DNA of 31,153 bases from Bacteroidota bacterium (GTDB lineage Bacteria > Spirochaetota > Spirochaetia > JABMQR01): the NCBI GenBank assembly GCA_013202335.1, contig JABMQR010000356.1, positions 1 to 31,153 of the forward strand, read 5' to 3'. Positions 13,767 through 24,277 of the stretch are shown piece by piece; within the stretch, counting starts at the first letter, position 1; every line of letters starts with the position of its first letter. The position numbers and the translations under genes are program-made. The notes under the pieces were generated by a model. The model did no database searches and was not told the origin of the DNA. It saw only the letters and a list, made by a program, of their open reading frames with translations.

Positions 13767-16700
13767 ATGCCTGCCAGAACAGATATACATAAAATACTAA
13801 TAATTGGAAGCGGACCCATAGTAATCGGTCAGGCTTGTGAGTTTGACTACTCCGGAACTCAGGCTGTAAAAGCCCTGAAAGAAGAGGGATACCAGGTCGT
13901 CCTTATCAACCCAAATCCGGCAACAGTAATGACAACTCCGGGAACTGCCGACGCCATCTATATGGAACCTCTGAAACCTGAGTATGTTGAAGAGATTATT
14001 AAAAAAGAAAAACCTGATGCAATCCTGACAACAATGGGCGGACAAACAGGACTCAACCTAACCCGGGAACTCCACAAATTGGGAATTCTGGAAAAATACG
14101 GTATAGAAATTATCGGTGCAGGAATTGAATCGATAGAACTGGCTGAAGATCGCGGAAAATTCAAGGAAGTCGTTTCAAGTCTTGGGTTAGAATCACCAAA
14201 ATCAATTCTTACAAAAGGTCTGGAAGATGCCATAGCTTTTAAACAAGAAATTGGGCTTCCGATCATTATCAGACCCAGCTATACCCTGGGCGGTATGGGC
14301 GGAAGCATTGCATACGAAGAGGAAGAGTTTGAGGGTCTGATAGAAAAAGCTTTAAATGAAAGCCCTGTCGGCGAAGCCTTGATTGAAGAGTCGCTAATCG
14401 GGTGGAAAGAGTTTGAGCTGGAGGTTATGCGGGACAGAAATGATAATGCAATTATCGTCTGCTCCATAGAAAACATCGACCCCATGGGTGTACATACGGG
14501 TGACAGTATTACCATAGCTCCCATACAGACACTCTCTGATCGTGAATACCAGCACATGCGAACAGCTGCCATTGATATCCTCCGGGCTGTCGGAGTTGAC
14601 TGCGGTGGAAGCAATGTGCAGTTTGCCATGAAACCGGACACAGACAGAATGGTGGTAATTGAGATGAATCCGAGAGTCTCCCGTTCATCAGCTCTGGCAA
14701 GTAAAGCTACCGGATTCCCCATAGCACGATGTTCAGCAAAGCTGGCAGTAGGATATACCCTCGATGAAGTCCTAAATGAAATCACCGGACAGACAGTCTC
14801 CTGTTTTGAACCGGCACTTGATTATTGTGCCGTAAAAGTTCCCCGATTTGAGCTGGAAAAATTTCCCATGAGCTATTCTGCTCTGGGGACACAGATGAAA
14901 AGTGTCGGTGAGTCCCTTGCTATTGGAAGAACTGCAATCGAGGCTCTAAACAAAGCAATTCGTGCTATTGAACGATCTTTTGAAGGACTCGAAGAGCTGG
15001 CAGACTACCCTGATGAGGTGGTGGAAAAAATCCTTAACTCAGCCCATCCATTAAGAATATTTGCCATCTATACCATGATAAAAAAAGATCCGGATATAGA
15101 TATTCAGAAACTCTCTGAACAAACGGGTTTTGACCGATGGTTTCTTCACCAGATGAGCAAACAGGCTCTTTTAGAAAGGGAACTTGCCAATACATCGAAA
15201 ATTGACAGTCATCTGTTGATGGGAGCAAAAAAAGCCGGGTTGTCTGATAAAAGAATCGCCTCCCTTTCCGGTTCTGAAGAACAAAAAATTGAAACACAAA
15301 GGAAATTATACGGCATAAAACCCTGCTACCATTTTGTTGATACCTGTGCAGGTGAATTTGAGGCCCGCACGCCCTATTTTTACTCTACCTATGGTGAGAT
15401 CGATGAAGGGGGATCTGTTGGTGAAAACGGTGTTATCATCCTGGCCAGCGGGCCAAACAGAATTGGCCAGGGGCTCGAGTTTGACACCTGCTGTACCATG
15501 GCATCGCTTGCCTATCGGGAACTGGGGAATAAAACTATTCTGATAAACTCCAATCCGGAAACCGTATCAACCGATTTTAATATATCAGACAGACTCTACA
15601 TGGAACCGTTAACTCCTGAACACGTTATTGCAATAATGGAAAAAGAGCAGGTTAACAAAGTTGTAATTCAGCTGGGAGGGCAAACTCCGTTAAACATGTC
15701 AGAGGCGCTCAAGCAAGCCGGAGCTGAAATAATCGGTACCCCGGTTGAAAGTATACATGAAGCCGAAGATCGTGGAAAATTCTCAGACCTTATTACCCGG
15801 CTTAGATTGCGGCAGCCGGATAACAGAATGGCAGGTTCCCCGGAAATGGTAAAAACCAGTGCTCACGAGCTTGGATATCCGGTGCTCCTCCGTCCCTCTT
15901 TTGTTCTTGGCGGCCGCAGTATGTTTATTGCCTACAATGACGAGGAACTGGAAGAATTTCTCAGCCGTGGAATTACTGCAACAAAATCCGCTCCGGTATT
16001 AGTCGACCAGTTTCTGGAAGACGCCTATGAGTATGATCTTGATGCGGTATCGGATGGGGAAAATGTATATGTAGGCGGTATTATGCAGCACATAGAGGCT
16101 GCCGGTGTGCATTCAGGTGATTCCGCCTGTGTATTCCCACCCTACAAATCATCACCGGGAATCCTTGAAGAGATGAAACTTGCCGCTGTTTCAATAGCAC
16201 GTGAGATAGGTGTTGTGGGTTTTTTAAATATTCAATTTGCGGTAAAAGATGAAATTCTTTATATACTTGAAGTAAACCCCCGGGCATCAAGAACCGTTCC
16301 TTTTTTATCAAAAACCTCTGGTGTTGATTTGATTGATACCGCCGTCAGAATCTGGCAGGGGATAAACCTGAAGCAACAGGGACTTGTAGGCGAAAACGGA
16401 ATTGGCGAAGGGTTCTGTATTGTAGGCTGGGCAGTAAAAGAAGCAGTATTCTCATTTGATAGATTTTCAAATATTGACCCTGTATTAGGTCCGGAGATGA
16501 GATCCACCGGAGAGGTTATCGGTATCGGCAGCAGCTTTGGTGAAGCCTTTGCCAAATCACAGGCCGGGTCAGGAAGCCGTCTTCCGATGAGTGGACGTGT
16601 GTTTTTCTCAGTTAATAAAAAAGACAGACAGACAATTATTCCTATGGCCGAAAAACTGCAGCAGATGGGATTTGAAATTGCAGCAACCAAGGGAACTGCA

Positions 16701-17009
16701 CGGGATCTGTTTGAAGCTGGAATTATGAGCGAAGTGGTGATGAAGGTACATGAGGGGCATCCAAATATAACTGATAATATCAGAAAAAAAAGAGTCGACC
16801 TTGTCTTTAATACACCAATGGGATGGTATGCAAAAAAAGGTGATGATGAGATCAGAACAGAGGCTATGCGAATGAAGGTACCCTATTCAACAACTACGAG
16901 TGCTGCAGCCGCTGCCGTTGAAGCTATTGAATATTTAATCCAGAACAAGCCCAGTGTATCAGCACTACCTGATTTGACATCAAGGTCTGCAAAGAAAAGT
17001 ATCAAATGA
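13767..17009 (+). CDS. carB: carbamoyl-phosphate synthase large subunit
   Basis: CarB uses bicarbonate, ammonia and two ATP to make carbamoyl phosphate. The 1080-aa product is full length: two homologous ATP-grasp halves (about 1-400 and 555-935), each opening with a G-S/G-P nucleotide-site motif ([38 protein letters not shown]), an oligomerisation domain between them, and a C-terminal MGS-like allosteric domain from about 940 ([30 protein letters not shown]). The start has AGGGAGA at good spacing. Frame and motifs are intact. It forms one operon with carA. Confidence 0.96.
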   Translation: MPARTDIHKILIIGSGPIVIGQACEFDYSGTQAVKALKEEGYQVVLINPNPATVMTTPGTADAIYMEPLKPEYVEEIIKKEKPDAILTTMGGQTGLNLTRELHKLGILEKYGIEIIGAGIESIELAEDRGKFKEVVSSLGLESPKSILTKGLEDAIAFKQEIGLPIIIRPSYTLGGMGGSIAYEEEEFEGLIEKALNESPVGEALIEESLIGWKEFELEVMRDRNDNAIIVCSIENIDPMGVHTGDSITIAPIQTLSDREYQHMRTAAIDILRAVGVDCGGSNVQFAMKPDTDRMVVIEMNPRVSRSSALASKATGFPIARCSAKLAVGYTLDEVLNEITGQTVSCFEPALDYCAVKVPRFELEKFPMSYSALGTQMKSVGESLAIGRTAIEALNKAIRAIERSFEGLEELADYPDEVVEKILNSAHPLRIFAIYTMIKKDPDIDIQKLSEQTGFDRWFLHQMSKQALLERELANTSKIDSHLLMGAKKAGLSDKRIASLSGSEEQKIETQRKLYGIKPCYHFVDTCAGEFEARTPYFYSTYGEIDEGGSVGENGVIILASGPNRIGQGLEFDTCCTMASLAYRELGNKTILINSNPETVSTDFNISDRLYMEPLTPEHVIAIMEKEQVNKVVIQLGGQTPLNMSEALKQAGAEIIGTPVESIHEAEDRGKFSDLITRLRLRQPDNRMAGSPEMVKTSAHELGYPVLLRPSFVLGGRSMFIAYNDEELEEFLSRGITATKSAPVLVDQFLEDAYEYDLDAVSDGENVYVGGIMQHIEAAGVHSGDSACVFPPYKSSPGILEEMKLAAVSIAREIGVVGFLNIQFAVKDEILYILEVNPRASRTVPFLSKTSGVDLIDTAVRIWQGINLKQQGLVGENGIGEGFCIVGWAVKEAVFSFDRFSNIDPVLGPEMRSTGEVIGIGSSFGEAFAKSQAGSGSRLPMSGRVFFSVNKKDRQTIIPMAEKLQQMGFEIAATKGTARDLFEAGIMSEVVMKVHEGHPNITDNIRKKRVDLVFNTPMGWYAKKGDDEIRTEAMRMKVPYSTTTSAAAAAVEAIEYLIQNKPSVSALPDLTSRSAKKSIK

Positions 17010-17017
17010 GCGTTAAC

Positions 17018-17038
17018 TTGCTGTTTAGCAAATGTTTT
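17018..17038 (+). terminator. weak terminator after carB
   Basis: TTGCT-GTTT-AGCAA, a 5-bp stem with a 4-nt loop, is followed by ATGTTTT, 9 nt past the carB stop. It is short and A/T-rich; no better terminator was seen between carB and the convergent kinase gene. Confidence 0.35.
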
Positions 17039-17074
17039 ATATTAACCTGTTTTCTATTACCCAGTTAAGCTTAC

Positions 17075-18073
17075 TTAAATACAGGCTTTGATTATAGAAT
17101 CTTTCTCTGCCGCATTTAACGGGCAGCCGCGACTCTCTTCAAGAGCCCATATCACCGCACCAGCAACAGGTTGTGCATCCAGAACATTGAAAATATATTC
17201 TTGTTCCCGGTGAGTGTGGGTCTGTACAAATCTCTTCATAGCATGAACCATTCCCGGGTGTTCAGCCTTTCGGTAGATAGAACCTGCCAGAACAATTTCA
17301 ACCGCACGGGTAGTGCTGAAATCAAGGTAATTAAGCATCCCAATAATGCTTTTCCCCAGTTCAACCCCAACAGAATCCAGTATTTCAAGAGCACAGGCGT
17401 CCTCATCAAGAGCAGCGTGAAAGAGTATAGCATTCAGATCAGCTGTACTCTTTTCCCCATTAATAATCTCCCGATAGTAGCCCGTAACCAGATCATCACC
17501 ATCACAAATTCCCAATTCATGAAAAAGCATCTCTTTCATACTGGTTGATTTTCCACAGCGAAAAACAGAATCGTATACACTCCGGACCACCCATCCACCA
17601 AGCGCACTTCCACCGGCTTCATCACCAAAAAGAAGTCCTGTCCCCCCAATCTGAAGAGTACTTCCAGAAGGGTCAATTCCCACACAACTGGTACCTGTTC
17701 CATTTATACTGCAGATTCCAAATCCTGAATTTGATCCTGCTTTTATGCCCAGAAACCCATCATTGCATACTATATGTCGAGATAATCCCATTTCAGAAAC
17801 AATTTCCTGTGTTCTGATACGTTGATCATCAATATCAACACCACCAAGACCCCAGACGCTGAAGACAACCTGTTCAGTAGAAATGCCCGCTTTTTGGAAA
17901 AGCTTATTCAGTGATTTGCTATATTCTCTACCCGCTCCGGTATACCCATCAGTATATACTTCATGATTCCCGGGACCGCCGCGAACATGCCCGGCGAAGA
18001 CACCACTGGTTGTGAAAAGCATATAATCAGTTTTTGTAGCACCACCATCCACACCAAGAACATATTCCATCAT
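17075..18073 (-). CDS. BadF/BcrA-type ATPase, probable N-acetylglucosamine/sugar kinase
   Basis: The 332-aa protein is an ASKHA-fold kinase. It has the phosphate-1 motif GVDGGATKTD near residue 7, the phosphate-2 region NGTGTSCVG, GDEAGGSALGG, and an adenosine motif near VEIVLAGSI. This arrangement and length match N-acetylglucosamine kinases of the BadF/BadG/BcrA/BcrD family, which phosphorylate free amino sugars or muropeptide sugars. It begins 14 nt after the GH4 glycosidase, with GAGGGGA 9 nt before the ATG (a second ATG follows directly). It is the last gene of that operon, so its substrate is probably a sugar released by its neighbours. The exact sugar is not provable here. Confidence 0.8.
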   Translation of the reverse strand: MMEYVLGVDGGATKTDYMLFTTSGVFAGHVRGGPGNHEVYTDGYTGAGREYSKSLNKLFQKAGISTEQVVFSVWGLGGVDIDDQRIRTQEIVSEMGLSRHIVCNDGFLGIKAGSNSGFGICSINGTGTSCVGIDPSGSTLQIGGTGLLFGDEAGGSALGGWVVRSVYDSVFRCGKSTSMKEMLFHELGICDGDDLVTGYYREIINGEKSTADLNAILFHAALDEDACALEILDSVGVELGKSIIGMLNYLDFSTTRAVEIVLAGSIYRKAEHPGMVHAMKRFVQTHTHREQEYIFNVLDAQPVAGAVIWALEESRGCPLNAAEKDSIIKACI

Positions 18074-18087
18074 TCTATAAATCCCCT

Positions 18088-19395
18088 CTATCGTTTAAAC
18101 TGAGGCAAGTAGTCTTTATGTGCTTCAAGGAGTTCATCGAAACACTTTTTTGCCGAGTCAAAATCACCCAAAAGCGGATGTATGAGAAGTGCCTTAACTA
18201 CTTCACGGTAGTCACCGGTTACCCCGGCTTTCACTGCATGACGCTCAAACGATTTTACCGTACGCATTAAATCTATAATGTGGTCATTCTTAAAATTCTT
18301 TATTGGTATAGGTACAGCGCCTTTCGATGAAACAGTACAATCCAGCTCGACAATATCATCATTATCCATAAAAGGAAGCGCCCCGTTATTTTTCACATCA
18401 ACAGCATGAACCTCATGCTTATCATTGGCAATTGCACTTATAAGAGCGACGGCCGCTTCTGAATAGAGATGCCCGCCCCGCTGATCAAGAATTGCAGGTT
18501 TCTCCACAATCGAGGAATCCTGATAGAGAGCGACCAGCTCACGCTCAATATCAATACAGACTTCACCACGTGTCTGCTTCTCTTCCAATAAATGTTCCAG
18601 CTGTTTTCTGCGCATATAGAAATACTGAAGATAGGGACTTGGTACTGCATTGACTGCCTGCAAAAGAGATTCATCCAGTTCACTTCCCATGATATTATTC
18701 AGACTGACCAGACTGCTCCCTTTTTCCAGAAGCCCGGGAAGCAGATCCTCCGTCCCTCCTCCGGCCGTATTTACCCTCCTGGCTGCCGTTACCCAGCTAA
18801 GGTGATTCAACCCGAGATACTCTATACTTACCCCTCTCCCTGAATCCGGTAGCTCAGCAAGAATATCCCGTTTCATATTTATCGGAACATTGCACAATCC
18901 CATCATTTTCACTGAGGTATAATTAAGTAAATATTCAGCAATAATGCCGGACGGGTTTGAAAAATTGATAAACCAGGTATTTGGATTGATCCGCTCAATG
19001 CACTCAGCAATTTCACCCATCACCGGAATTGTACGAAGGGCTTTCATAAACCCGCCGATCCCTGTTGTCTCCTGACCAATCAACCCATATTTTAAGGGTA
19101 TCCTCTCATCAAGTACCCGGGCGGGAAGTTTTCCTACCCTAATCTGCCCAAGAACAAAATCTGCACCGGCTATTGCCTCTTCATACGTGGAAACGGTAGT
19201 CACCCGGGTTTTCATACCTGCATGACTCAACATGCGAATTGTCATATCAGCAGTAATTCGCAACTTCCCGCTGTCAATATCCATAAGGCTGAGCTGTTCA
19301 ACTGAAATCTCATCTTTTCGTTTAATAAAACCATCTATCAACTCAGGGGTATAGGTACTGCCCGCCCCGATAATTGCAATATGCAGACTACTCAT
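18088..19395 (-). CDS. glycoside hydrolase family 4, 6-phospho-beta-glucosidase type
   Basis: GH4 enzymes cleave phosphorylated disaccharides by an NAD+- and Mn2+-dependent oxidation-elimination mechanism. The 435-aa product has the NAD site IIGAGSTYTPEL (8-19), NPSGIIAEY (147-155) and the metal ligands C168 in LCNVPIN and H198 in GLNHLSW. The LCNVPIN form is typical of the 6-phospho-beta-glucosidase branch rather than alpha-galactosidases. No PTS permease is adjacent; the neighbouring kinase could supply a phosphorylated substrate or act on the product. Its ATG overlaps the stop of the metallohydrolase gene by 4 nt. Confidence 0.88.
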   Translation of the reverse strand: MSSLHIAIIGAGSTYTPELIDGFIKRKDEISVEQLSLMDIDSGKLRITADMTIRMLSHAGMKTRVTTVSTYEEAIAGADFVLGQIRVGKLPARVLDERIPLKYGLIGQETTGIGGFMKALRTIPVMGEIAECIERINPNTWFINFSNPSGIIAEYLLNYTSVKMMGLCNVPINMKRDILAELPDSGRGVSIEYLGLNHLSWVTAARRVNTAGGGTEDLLPGLLEKGSSLVSLNNIMGSELDESLLQAVNAVPSPYLQYFYMRRKQLEHLLEEKQTRGEVCIDIERELVALYQDSSIVEKPAILDQRGGHLYSEAAVALISAIANDKHEVHAVDVKNNGALPFMDNDDIVELDCTVSSKGAVPIPIKNFKNDHIIDLMRTVKSFERHAVKAGVTGDYREVVKALLIHPLLGDFDSAKKCFDELLEAHKDYLPQFKR

Positions 19396-20303
19396 AGATT
19401 ACCTCCTGCATCACTTATTGAAAATTGATCCCCGGTTTTTATTTCATGAATACGGTTTTTACCCAGCTTCTGCTGCAGAAACTGCAGGGGTTCTGTTCCC
19501 GTACAATGCCCGGTATAAAATTGTGTATTCGGATAGGCTGCCAATTCGTCAGCCAGAATCTGAAGTTCCTGCAGATCGTTTGATTTATTTCGTTCTGTAT
19601 CGATGAGATGAAATCCGCCGATAACATAATCGATAGATTCGCCGCCAGCCACCTCACCGGCTCGTTTCATCATATTTCCTACACCGGAATGTGAACATCC
19701 GGTGAACAATATGTTTTTTCCATTTTCCTTGATAAGCATGGCTATTTCATGTGTAAAATCATCTTTTTTGATTTTTCCCCCGGCTTGCTGACTGTAAAGA
19801 TTTTTATTTCCTGCAGGTATATAGCCATCTTTTGGGAATCCGGTAATCAGGGTCACCTGCCCAGAGAGATCAAGCGTACAGACACCTTCACACCTCTCTG
19901 CGGAAAGTTTATCTATAGGTACAACCCTGTCGAAACAGTTCTGTTTAACAACAAAGTCCGCACTTCTCATTTCACCTTCCGGGTGCTGAGAAAAATGTGA
20001 ATCTTGATAAGCTTTACTATGCAGATAGATCGGTGCAGTGGTATTTACTCCGCAGAAAGCCGATATACCGCCGCCGTGATCGTAATGACCATGAGACACA
20101 ACGGCAAAATCAATTTCTGTGAGATCTACAGAGAGTTTTTCGGAATTATCAATAATGGAGCCATCCGGTCCAGTGTCAAACAGAATTATTAGCCCATTAC
20201 TCTCAATGTATAAAGAGAGACCATGCCGGGCCGTCAGCAGCCGGGCAGCATGCCCTTCGCAGCAGTCACTAACATTATCCTCTAAGAGAGTAACAATTCT
20301 CAT
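19392..20303 (-). CDS. metallo-beta-lactamase-fold hydrolase (COG1237-type)
   Basis: The 303-aa protein has the MBL signature SHGHYDHGGG with H71, H73, D75 and H76, then H205 in TGCSHSG and a late YTGHCTG histidine. The opening (LLEDN...HGLSLYIE...ILFDTG) matches the family often annotated as 7,8-dihydropterin-6-yl-methyl-4-(beta-D-ribofuranosyl)aminobenzene-5'-phosphate synthase; that name comes from an archaeal member and says little about bacterial function. It is translationally coupled on both sides by 4-nt overlaps (diguanylate cyclase upstream, GH4 downstream), so a role with the sugar genes or in a signalling pathway is likely but unknown. Confidence 0.82.
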   Translation of the reverse strand: MRIVTLLEDNVSDCCEGHAARLLTARHGLSLYIESNGLIILFDTGPDGSIIDNSEKLSVDLTEIDFAVVSHGHYDHGGGISAFCGVNTTAPIYLHSKAYQDSHFSQHPEGEMRSADFVVKQNCFDRVVPIDKLSAERCEGVCTLDLSGQVTLITGFPKDGYIPAGNKNLYSQQAGGKIKKDDFTHEIAMLIKENGKNILFTGCSHSGVGNMMKRAGEVAGGESIDYVIGGFHLIDTERNKSNDLQELQILADELAAYPNTQFYTGHCTGTEPLQFLQQKLGKNRIHEIKTGDQFSISDAGGNL

Positions 20304-21280
20304 ACTCTATCCTTATCCTCAGAAAATAGGCAGGTTCGGTTTCTCCCCTCTTTTTTCGCCCTGTACATAACCCGATCGGCACGTTTAAGAGCCTCAGAAA
20401 TATCATCTTCAGCCTCACCCAACATCGTTATACCAATACTCACGGTAAAAGAAATTGTTGAGTCTTGAAACGGGACTATTGAACCTTCCGTTGTCTGTCG
20501 AATCCTTTCCGCAAGGGATTTTGCAGTTTCAATATCAGATCCTGTTATAACAACGGCAAACTCTTCTCCACCCAGACGGCCAATAGCATCATTATTTCTC
20601 AAGCAAGTCTTTAGTGTTTTTGCGAAATACCTCAGGCAGTTGTCACCGGCATGATGACCAAACTTATCATTAATTTGTTTAAAATGATCCAAATCCATCA
20701 TCATAACAAAACTTTGCGAATTGAATTTTGACTCAACTCTAACTCTTTTTATCTCCAGATGGGCAATCTCAAAAAAACTTCTTCGATTAAGAAGACCCGT
20801 AAGATTATCGATTCTTGCTATTTCACGAAGCTTTCGGCTCTGAAGATCAAGTGTCTCAAACGCATTTTTCAGTCTTGTAATATCAAAAGCAATCCAGACA
20901 ACCTTTCTTTTTTCTCCCGGCTCAGCGAACACAGGAGAGATGTGGGCTTCAAACCAGCGCATCCCGGTGGGTCCCGGCTGTCCCTCATATCCAGATATCT
21001 CTCTGGGATCTATAGCGTACTCAAAAGTAACAAGTGATCCAGTTTCAACTGCCTGTTTTATTTTGCGCAGTAGACGGTCTGCAAGCTTTATGTTCATCAC
21101 ATCATGCATTTTCCGCCCGATTAAATGCCGGGCATCATGATATTTATTCCTATCCATCCCACCGAGGATGTCGAGATATGTTCCATCTTCATCATATACA
21201 AAGAATGGTTCCGGAACAGCAGAGAGCACACCCTCAAGAAGATTATTCTCATTCAATACATTGCTCTTTCTTTCAATCAT
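20300..21280 (-). CDS. PAS-GGDEF diguanylate cyclase
   Basis: The enzyme makes the second messenger cyclic di-GMP from two GTP. The 326-aa soluble protein has a PAS domain (about 14-138; PEPFFVYDEDGTYLDI at the start, VWIAFDITRLK at the end) and a GGDEF domain (about 155-318; DNLTGLLNRRSF, MDLDHFKQINDKFGH, RLGGEEFAV). The active-site motif is intact as GGEEF (237-241), and the allosteric I-site R228-N-N-D231 lies at the usual distance, so it should be active and product-inhibited. There is no membrane segment. Shine-Dalgarno AGGAG precedes the ATG. It lies 50 nt after the MscS gene and overlaps the metallohydrolase gene by 4 nt. Confidence 0.92.
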   Translation of the reverse strand: MIERKSNVLNENNLLEGVLSAVPEPFFVYDEDGTYLDILGGMDRNKYHDARHLIGRKMHDVMNIKLADRLLRKIKQAVETGSLVTFEYAIDPREISGYEGQPGPTGMRWFEAHISPVFAEPGEKRKVVWIAFDITRLKNAFETLDLQSRKLREIARIDNLTGLLNRRSFFEIAHLEIKRVRVESKFNSQSFVMMMDLDHFKQINDKFGHHAGDNCLRYFAKTLKTCLRNNDAIGRLGGEEFAVVITGSDIETAKSLAERIRQTTEGSIVPFQDSTISFTVSIGITMLGEAEDDISEALKRADRVMYRAKKEGRNRTCLFSEDKDRV

Positions 21281-21330
21281 GAATTACTCCTGTTAATCAC
21301 AATTTATACAGGGTTTCTTTTAAAATTGAC

Positions 21331-22179
21331 TCAGGCATCCTTTATTTCAGCAGAACCGTGATGATGTACATCCAATTGCGGGAAAGGAATCTCCACACCT
21401 GCTTCGTCAAATGCATATTTAACCATCTGGTTTAACGCAAAAAAGACTTTCCAGTAATCTTCATTCTTAACCCACGGTTTAACCGCAAAATTCACAGAGG
21501 AGTCTCCCAAAGAAAGAACTTCAACAATTGGTTCCGGCTCAGGAAGAATTTCCGATAATTTTGTGATTTCCTTCTTTATGATATCTATTGCCTGTTTAAT
21601 ATCGGCTCCATAGGAGATACCAAATACTAAATCAACCCTTCTCGTCTCAAGCGCACTATAGTTGGTAATAGGTTTTCCCCATACAACCTTGTTTGCCATA
21701 ACAATTTTCTTATTATCCGGGGTATGTAAAGTAATTGATATCATATCCATGTCCTTGACGGTTCCATATACCCCGCCGATATCAACATACTCCCCCATTT
21801 CAAATGGTTTATTCAGAGAGATCATAACACCGGCCAGCATATTGCCGATGGTTTCCTGAAAGGCAAAGCCAAGGATAAATCCGGTTACACCCAAACCTGC
21901 TACCAATGGACCGACATCTATACCAAACTGTCCGAGAATCAAAATTATTGCTACGAGCCATAAAGCCTTACTGGCAATATTTACAGAAAACTTTTCAAGA
22001 ATTTCAGAGACTTTCCCACTTTTTTTGAGAGCAGCACGAAGTGCTTTTATCACTACTGATATAATAATCTTTGCCGCTATAAGAATAATCACTGAAACGA
22101 TAATATTGGTAATAAGTTCCATCCCGTTATTCAGCAGCCATGCGTACATGTTGTTCAAAAATGCAGATTTTTCTTCCAT
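21331..22179 (-). CDS. small-conductance mechanosensitive channel, MscS family
   Basis: MscS channels open on membrane tension to release solutes during osmotic downshock. The 282-aa product has three N-terminal membrane segments. The pore helix TM3 has the Gly/Ala pattern LVAGLGVTGFILGFAFQETIGNMLAG, given here as adjoining pieces LVAGLGVTGF and ILGFAFQET. The beta domain follows (NKPFEMGEYVDIGG, GTVKDMDMISI, NKVVWGKPITNYS), then the alpha/beta vestibule. The start is ATG 22179, with GGGAGG just upstream; an in-frame TTG four codons earlier includes the Shine-Dalgarno itself and is rejected. It lies 75 nt downstream of the ABC-F gene and 50 nt upstream of the diguanylate cyclase. Confidence 0.92.
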   Translation of the reverse strand: MEEKSAFLNNMYAWLLNNGMELITNIIVSVIILIAAKIIISVVIKALRAALKKSGKVSEILEKFSVNIASKALWLVAIILILGQFGIDVGPLVAGLGVTGFILGFAFQETIGNMLAGVMISLNKPFEMGEYVDIGGVYGTVKDMDMISITLHTPDNKKIVMANKVVWGKPITNYSALETRRVDLVFGISYGADIKQAIDIIKKEITKLSEILPEPEPIVEVLSLGDSSVNFAVKPWVKNEDYWKVFFALNQMVKYAFDEAGVEIPFPQLDVHHHGSAEIKDA

Positions 22180-22254
22180 TTTTCCTCCCAAATCTTTCTT
22201 TATTCAGCTTACTATATTACTAGCGTTTTTGTAACTATGAAATAATTATCCTTC

Positions 22255-24165
22255 TCAAGATTCCAAACCTTCCCAATCATTATACAGATTTTCAATGAGT
22301 CTGTTTAACTTCTCAAGCTTAACTGTCAAGCTCCGTCCCTCGGCACTCCGCCCACCCACAAAAGCTGCATTTATTCCCTTTTCCAACACCTTTCGCTCGG
22401 TTTCTGCACTCTCAATACGTTTTTCCAGAGAGACTGTCTCCTTTTGCCGGTTTCTCTCCTCAACTCCAGGTCTGTTGTTACGGGTTTCTGAAAAAGCTTT
22501 CTTATGTTCTTTGCCACGGTTCTGTACACGCCCATCTGACCGTATTCGTTTTAATCCCGATTCCCGCCAGTAGCTGGTAAAATTACCTTCGTAACAAGTA
22601 AGCTGAACATCTTCAATCGCAAAAATCCTCTCAGCAATACGATCCAGAAAATATCTGTCGTGGGAAACAACAAAAACTGTACCTTCATAATCAATTAAAG
22701 CCTCTTCCACAGCCTCCCGTGAAGGCAAGTCCAGATGATTTGTCGGTTCATCGAGAATAAGAAAGCTCGCTTTTTCATAGATACATTTTGCCAGCTGTAT
22801 CCTGCGCAGCTCCCCTCCAGACAATCCGCTTACCGGATTTCCCAGGGCTTCCTAGGGAAAATTCATAGGTTTAATAAGTGAGTAGGCCTAGTCGCGTGTT
22901 AAAGGACCCCAGCTTCGAACCTCTTCTTCCAGAGTCCTTGTGGTATCTGTGAATTCCGGGTGCTGAGCAATATACCCCACCTTCAGGCTGGGTCCGATCC
23001 GTATTTCTTTACTGTTCCAATCATTTTTTTCCAGTATCTTTTTCAAAAGCGTGGTTTTTCCTGAACCGTTGGGACCAATGACCCCTGCTTTTTGCCCGCA
23101 CAACAATTCAAGCATCACACTCCTGATCAGCTCTTTTCCATCAATTTCGACATCACATTCATGTAACTGCAGGGCGATATTTCCCTTAACTAATTCTGTT
23201 TTAATAGAGAAACTTGGCGGTCCCTGATCCAACCCGGGTCGCTCTACCGCATGGCTCTGTTCATGCACCAGCCTTGATTTTGCTGCACGCAGTCTTTTTC
23301 CCCACTCCGGATCGGGTCGGGCTGAAGCTATCTCCCTGAACCGCCGCACCATCTCTTCCAACTGCCGTATTTTTCTCTGCTGCTGATTAAAGACTACCTG
23401 CTGTGACAAAGCCTCCTGCATCTTTCTAAAACGATAATCTGAATAATTCCCGGAAAATATGGTTCCCCGTCCTCCTGCTATTTCCAGTATCGTTGTACAA
23501 ATTCTATCCAGAAAATACCGGTTATGAGATACTGTTATTATTGTCCCGGAAAAGTTAAGTAAAAATTCCTCAAGCCAGTCAAAACCCTGAAAATCAAGAT
23601 GGTTTCCCGGCTCATCCAAAATCAGTACGGTCGGCTTTTGCAATAGTGCTGAAGCAAGCAGGAGGATGCTTTTTTCACCACCGGATAAAGTCTCAGTTTT
23701 TTGTTCTAAATGTTCACCCAATCCCATAGATGAGAGCAGTGTTCTCGCGCGATCTTCTGCAGTATCCCCATCAGCCAAATCCCAGGCATCTCTGGCTCGC
23801 TGGTACCGGTTCAGAGCTTTCTCCAGTTCATCATCTGAGGATGTTGCAAATAAAAGCTGTTCTGCAGTCCGCAGTTCTTTTTCAAGCGGGGCAATATATT
23901 GAAGACCTGTGCTGAAAACTGTTTCTTGTGGAGGGAATGAGGGGTTTTGGGGGATGTAACCAATTGTTACCCCCTGTTCTAGCTTAATATGTCCGGAAGA
24001 AACCTCTTCATCTCCTAGAATACATTTTAGAAGAGTTGTTTTTCCGCCGCCGTTCGGACCAACTATTCCTAACCGATCCCCGGTATTCACCGAAAAGGAG
24101 ATATGTGAGAAGATTTCTGTTGCTCCGAAATGTTTTGCTATATCATTTACTGTTAATTGTTTCAT
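22255..24165 (-). pseudogene. ABC-F ATPase with two in-frame TAG codons
   Basis: The full frame is 636 codons and encodes a duplicated ABC-F ATPase, the class acting on ribosomes (Uup/EttA/antibiotic-protection types). NBD1 has Walker A GPNGGGKTT (36-44), signature LSGGE (160-164) and Walker B LILDEPGNHLD. A basic linker follows, then NBD2 with Walker A GPNGSGKTT (364-372), signature LSGGE (448-452), LILDEPTNHLD and SHDRYFLD, and a charged C-terminal coiled coil. Codons 426 and 438 are TAG, inside NBD2 between Walker A and the signature. The reading frame through them is otherwise conserved (SWGPLTRD, stop, AYSLIKPMNFP, stop, EALGNPVSGLSGGE). Without readthrough the product ends at 425 aa with an incomplete NBD2; translation restart for the 3' part has no Shine-Dalgarno. 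Other genes here use TAG as a normal stop. Confidence 0.85.
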
Positions 24166-24200
24166 AATTATTGTTTATCCTGCTCAATCATTCTCAACTC

Positions 24201-24229
24201 ATTATTGCTTGATAATGTACTGTTATCAA
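24201..24229 (-). promoter_or_regulatory. promoter of the ABC-F gene with overlapping operator-like repeat
   Basis: On the minus strand TTGATA (24224-24229), 17-nt spacer, AATAAT (24201-24206) make a good promoter. The perfect inverted repeat TTGATAA-N7-TTATCAA (24209-24229) covers the -35 and most of the spacer, the position expected for a repressor site. Confidence 0.5.
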
Positions 24230-24277
24230 CTAAAATAGTATTTTCAAGCCGTGTGTCCCTATAATAAATCGCATCTT

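Noticed and set aside
22255..22824. Separate ABC ATPase gene starting at the LSGGE motif
   Set aside because: The apparent start codon is a TTG for the conserved Leu of LSGGE. The true frame continues upstream through two TAG codons into the first part, so this is one interrupted gene.
22839..22890. Pyrrolysine or a reassigned TAG codon
   Set aside because: larE, rlmE, adenosine deaminase, the RAYT and the lipoprotein genes all end at TAG at their expected lengths, and ABC-F proteins are not pyrrolysine proteins.
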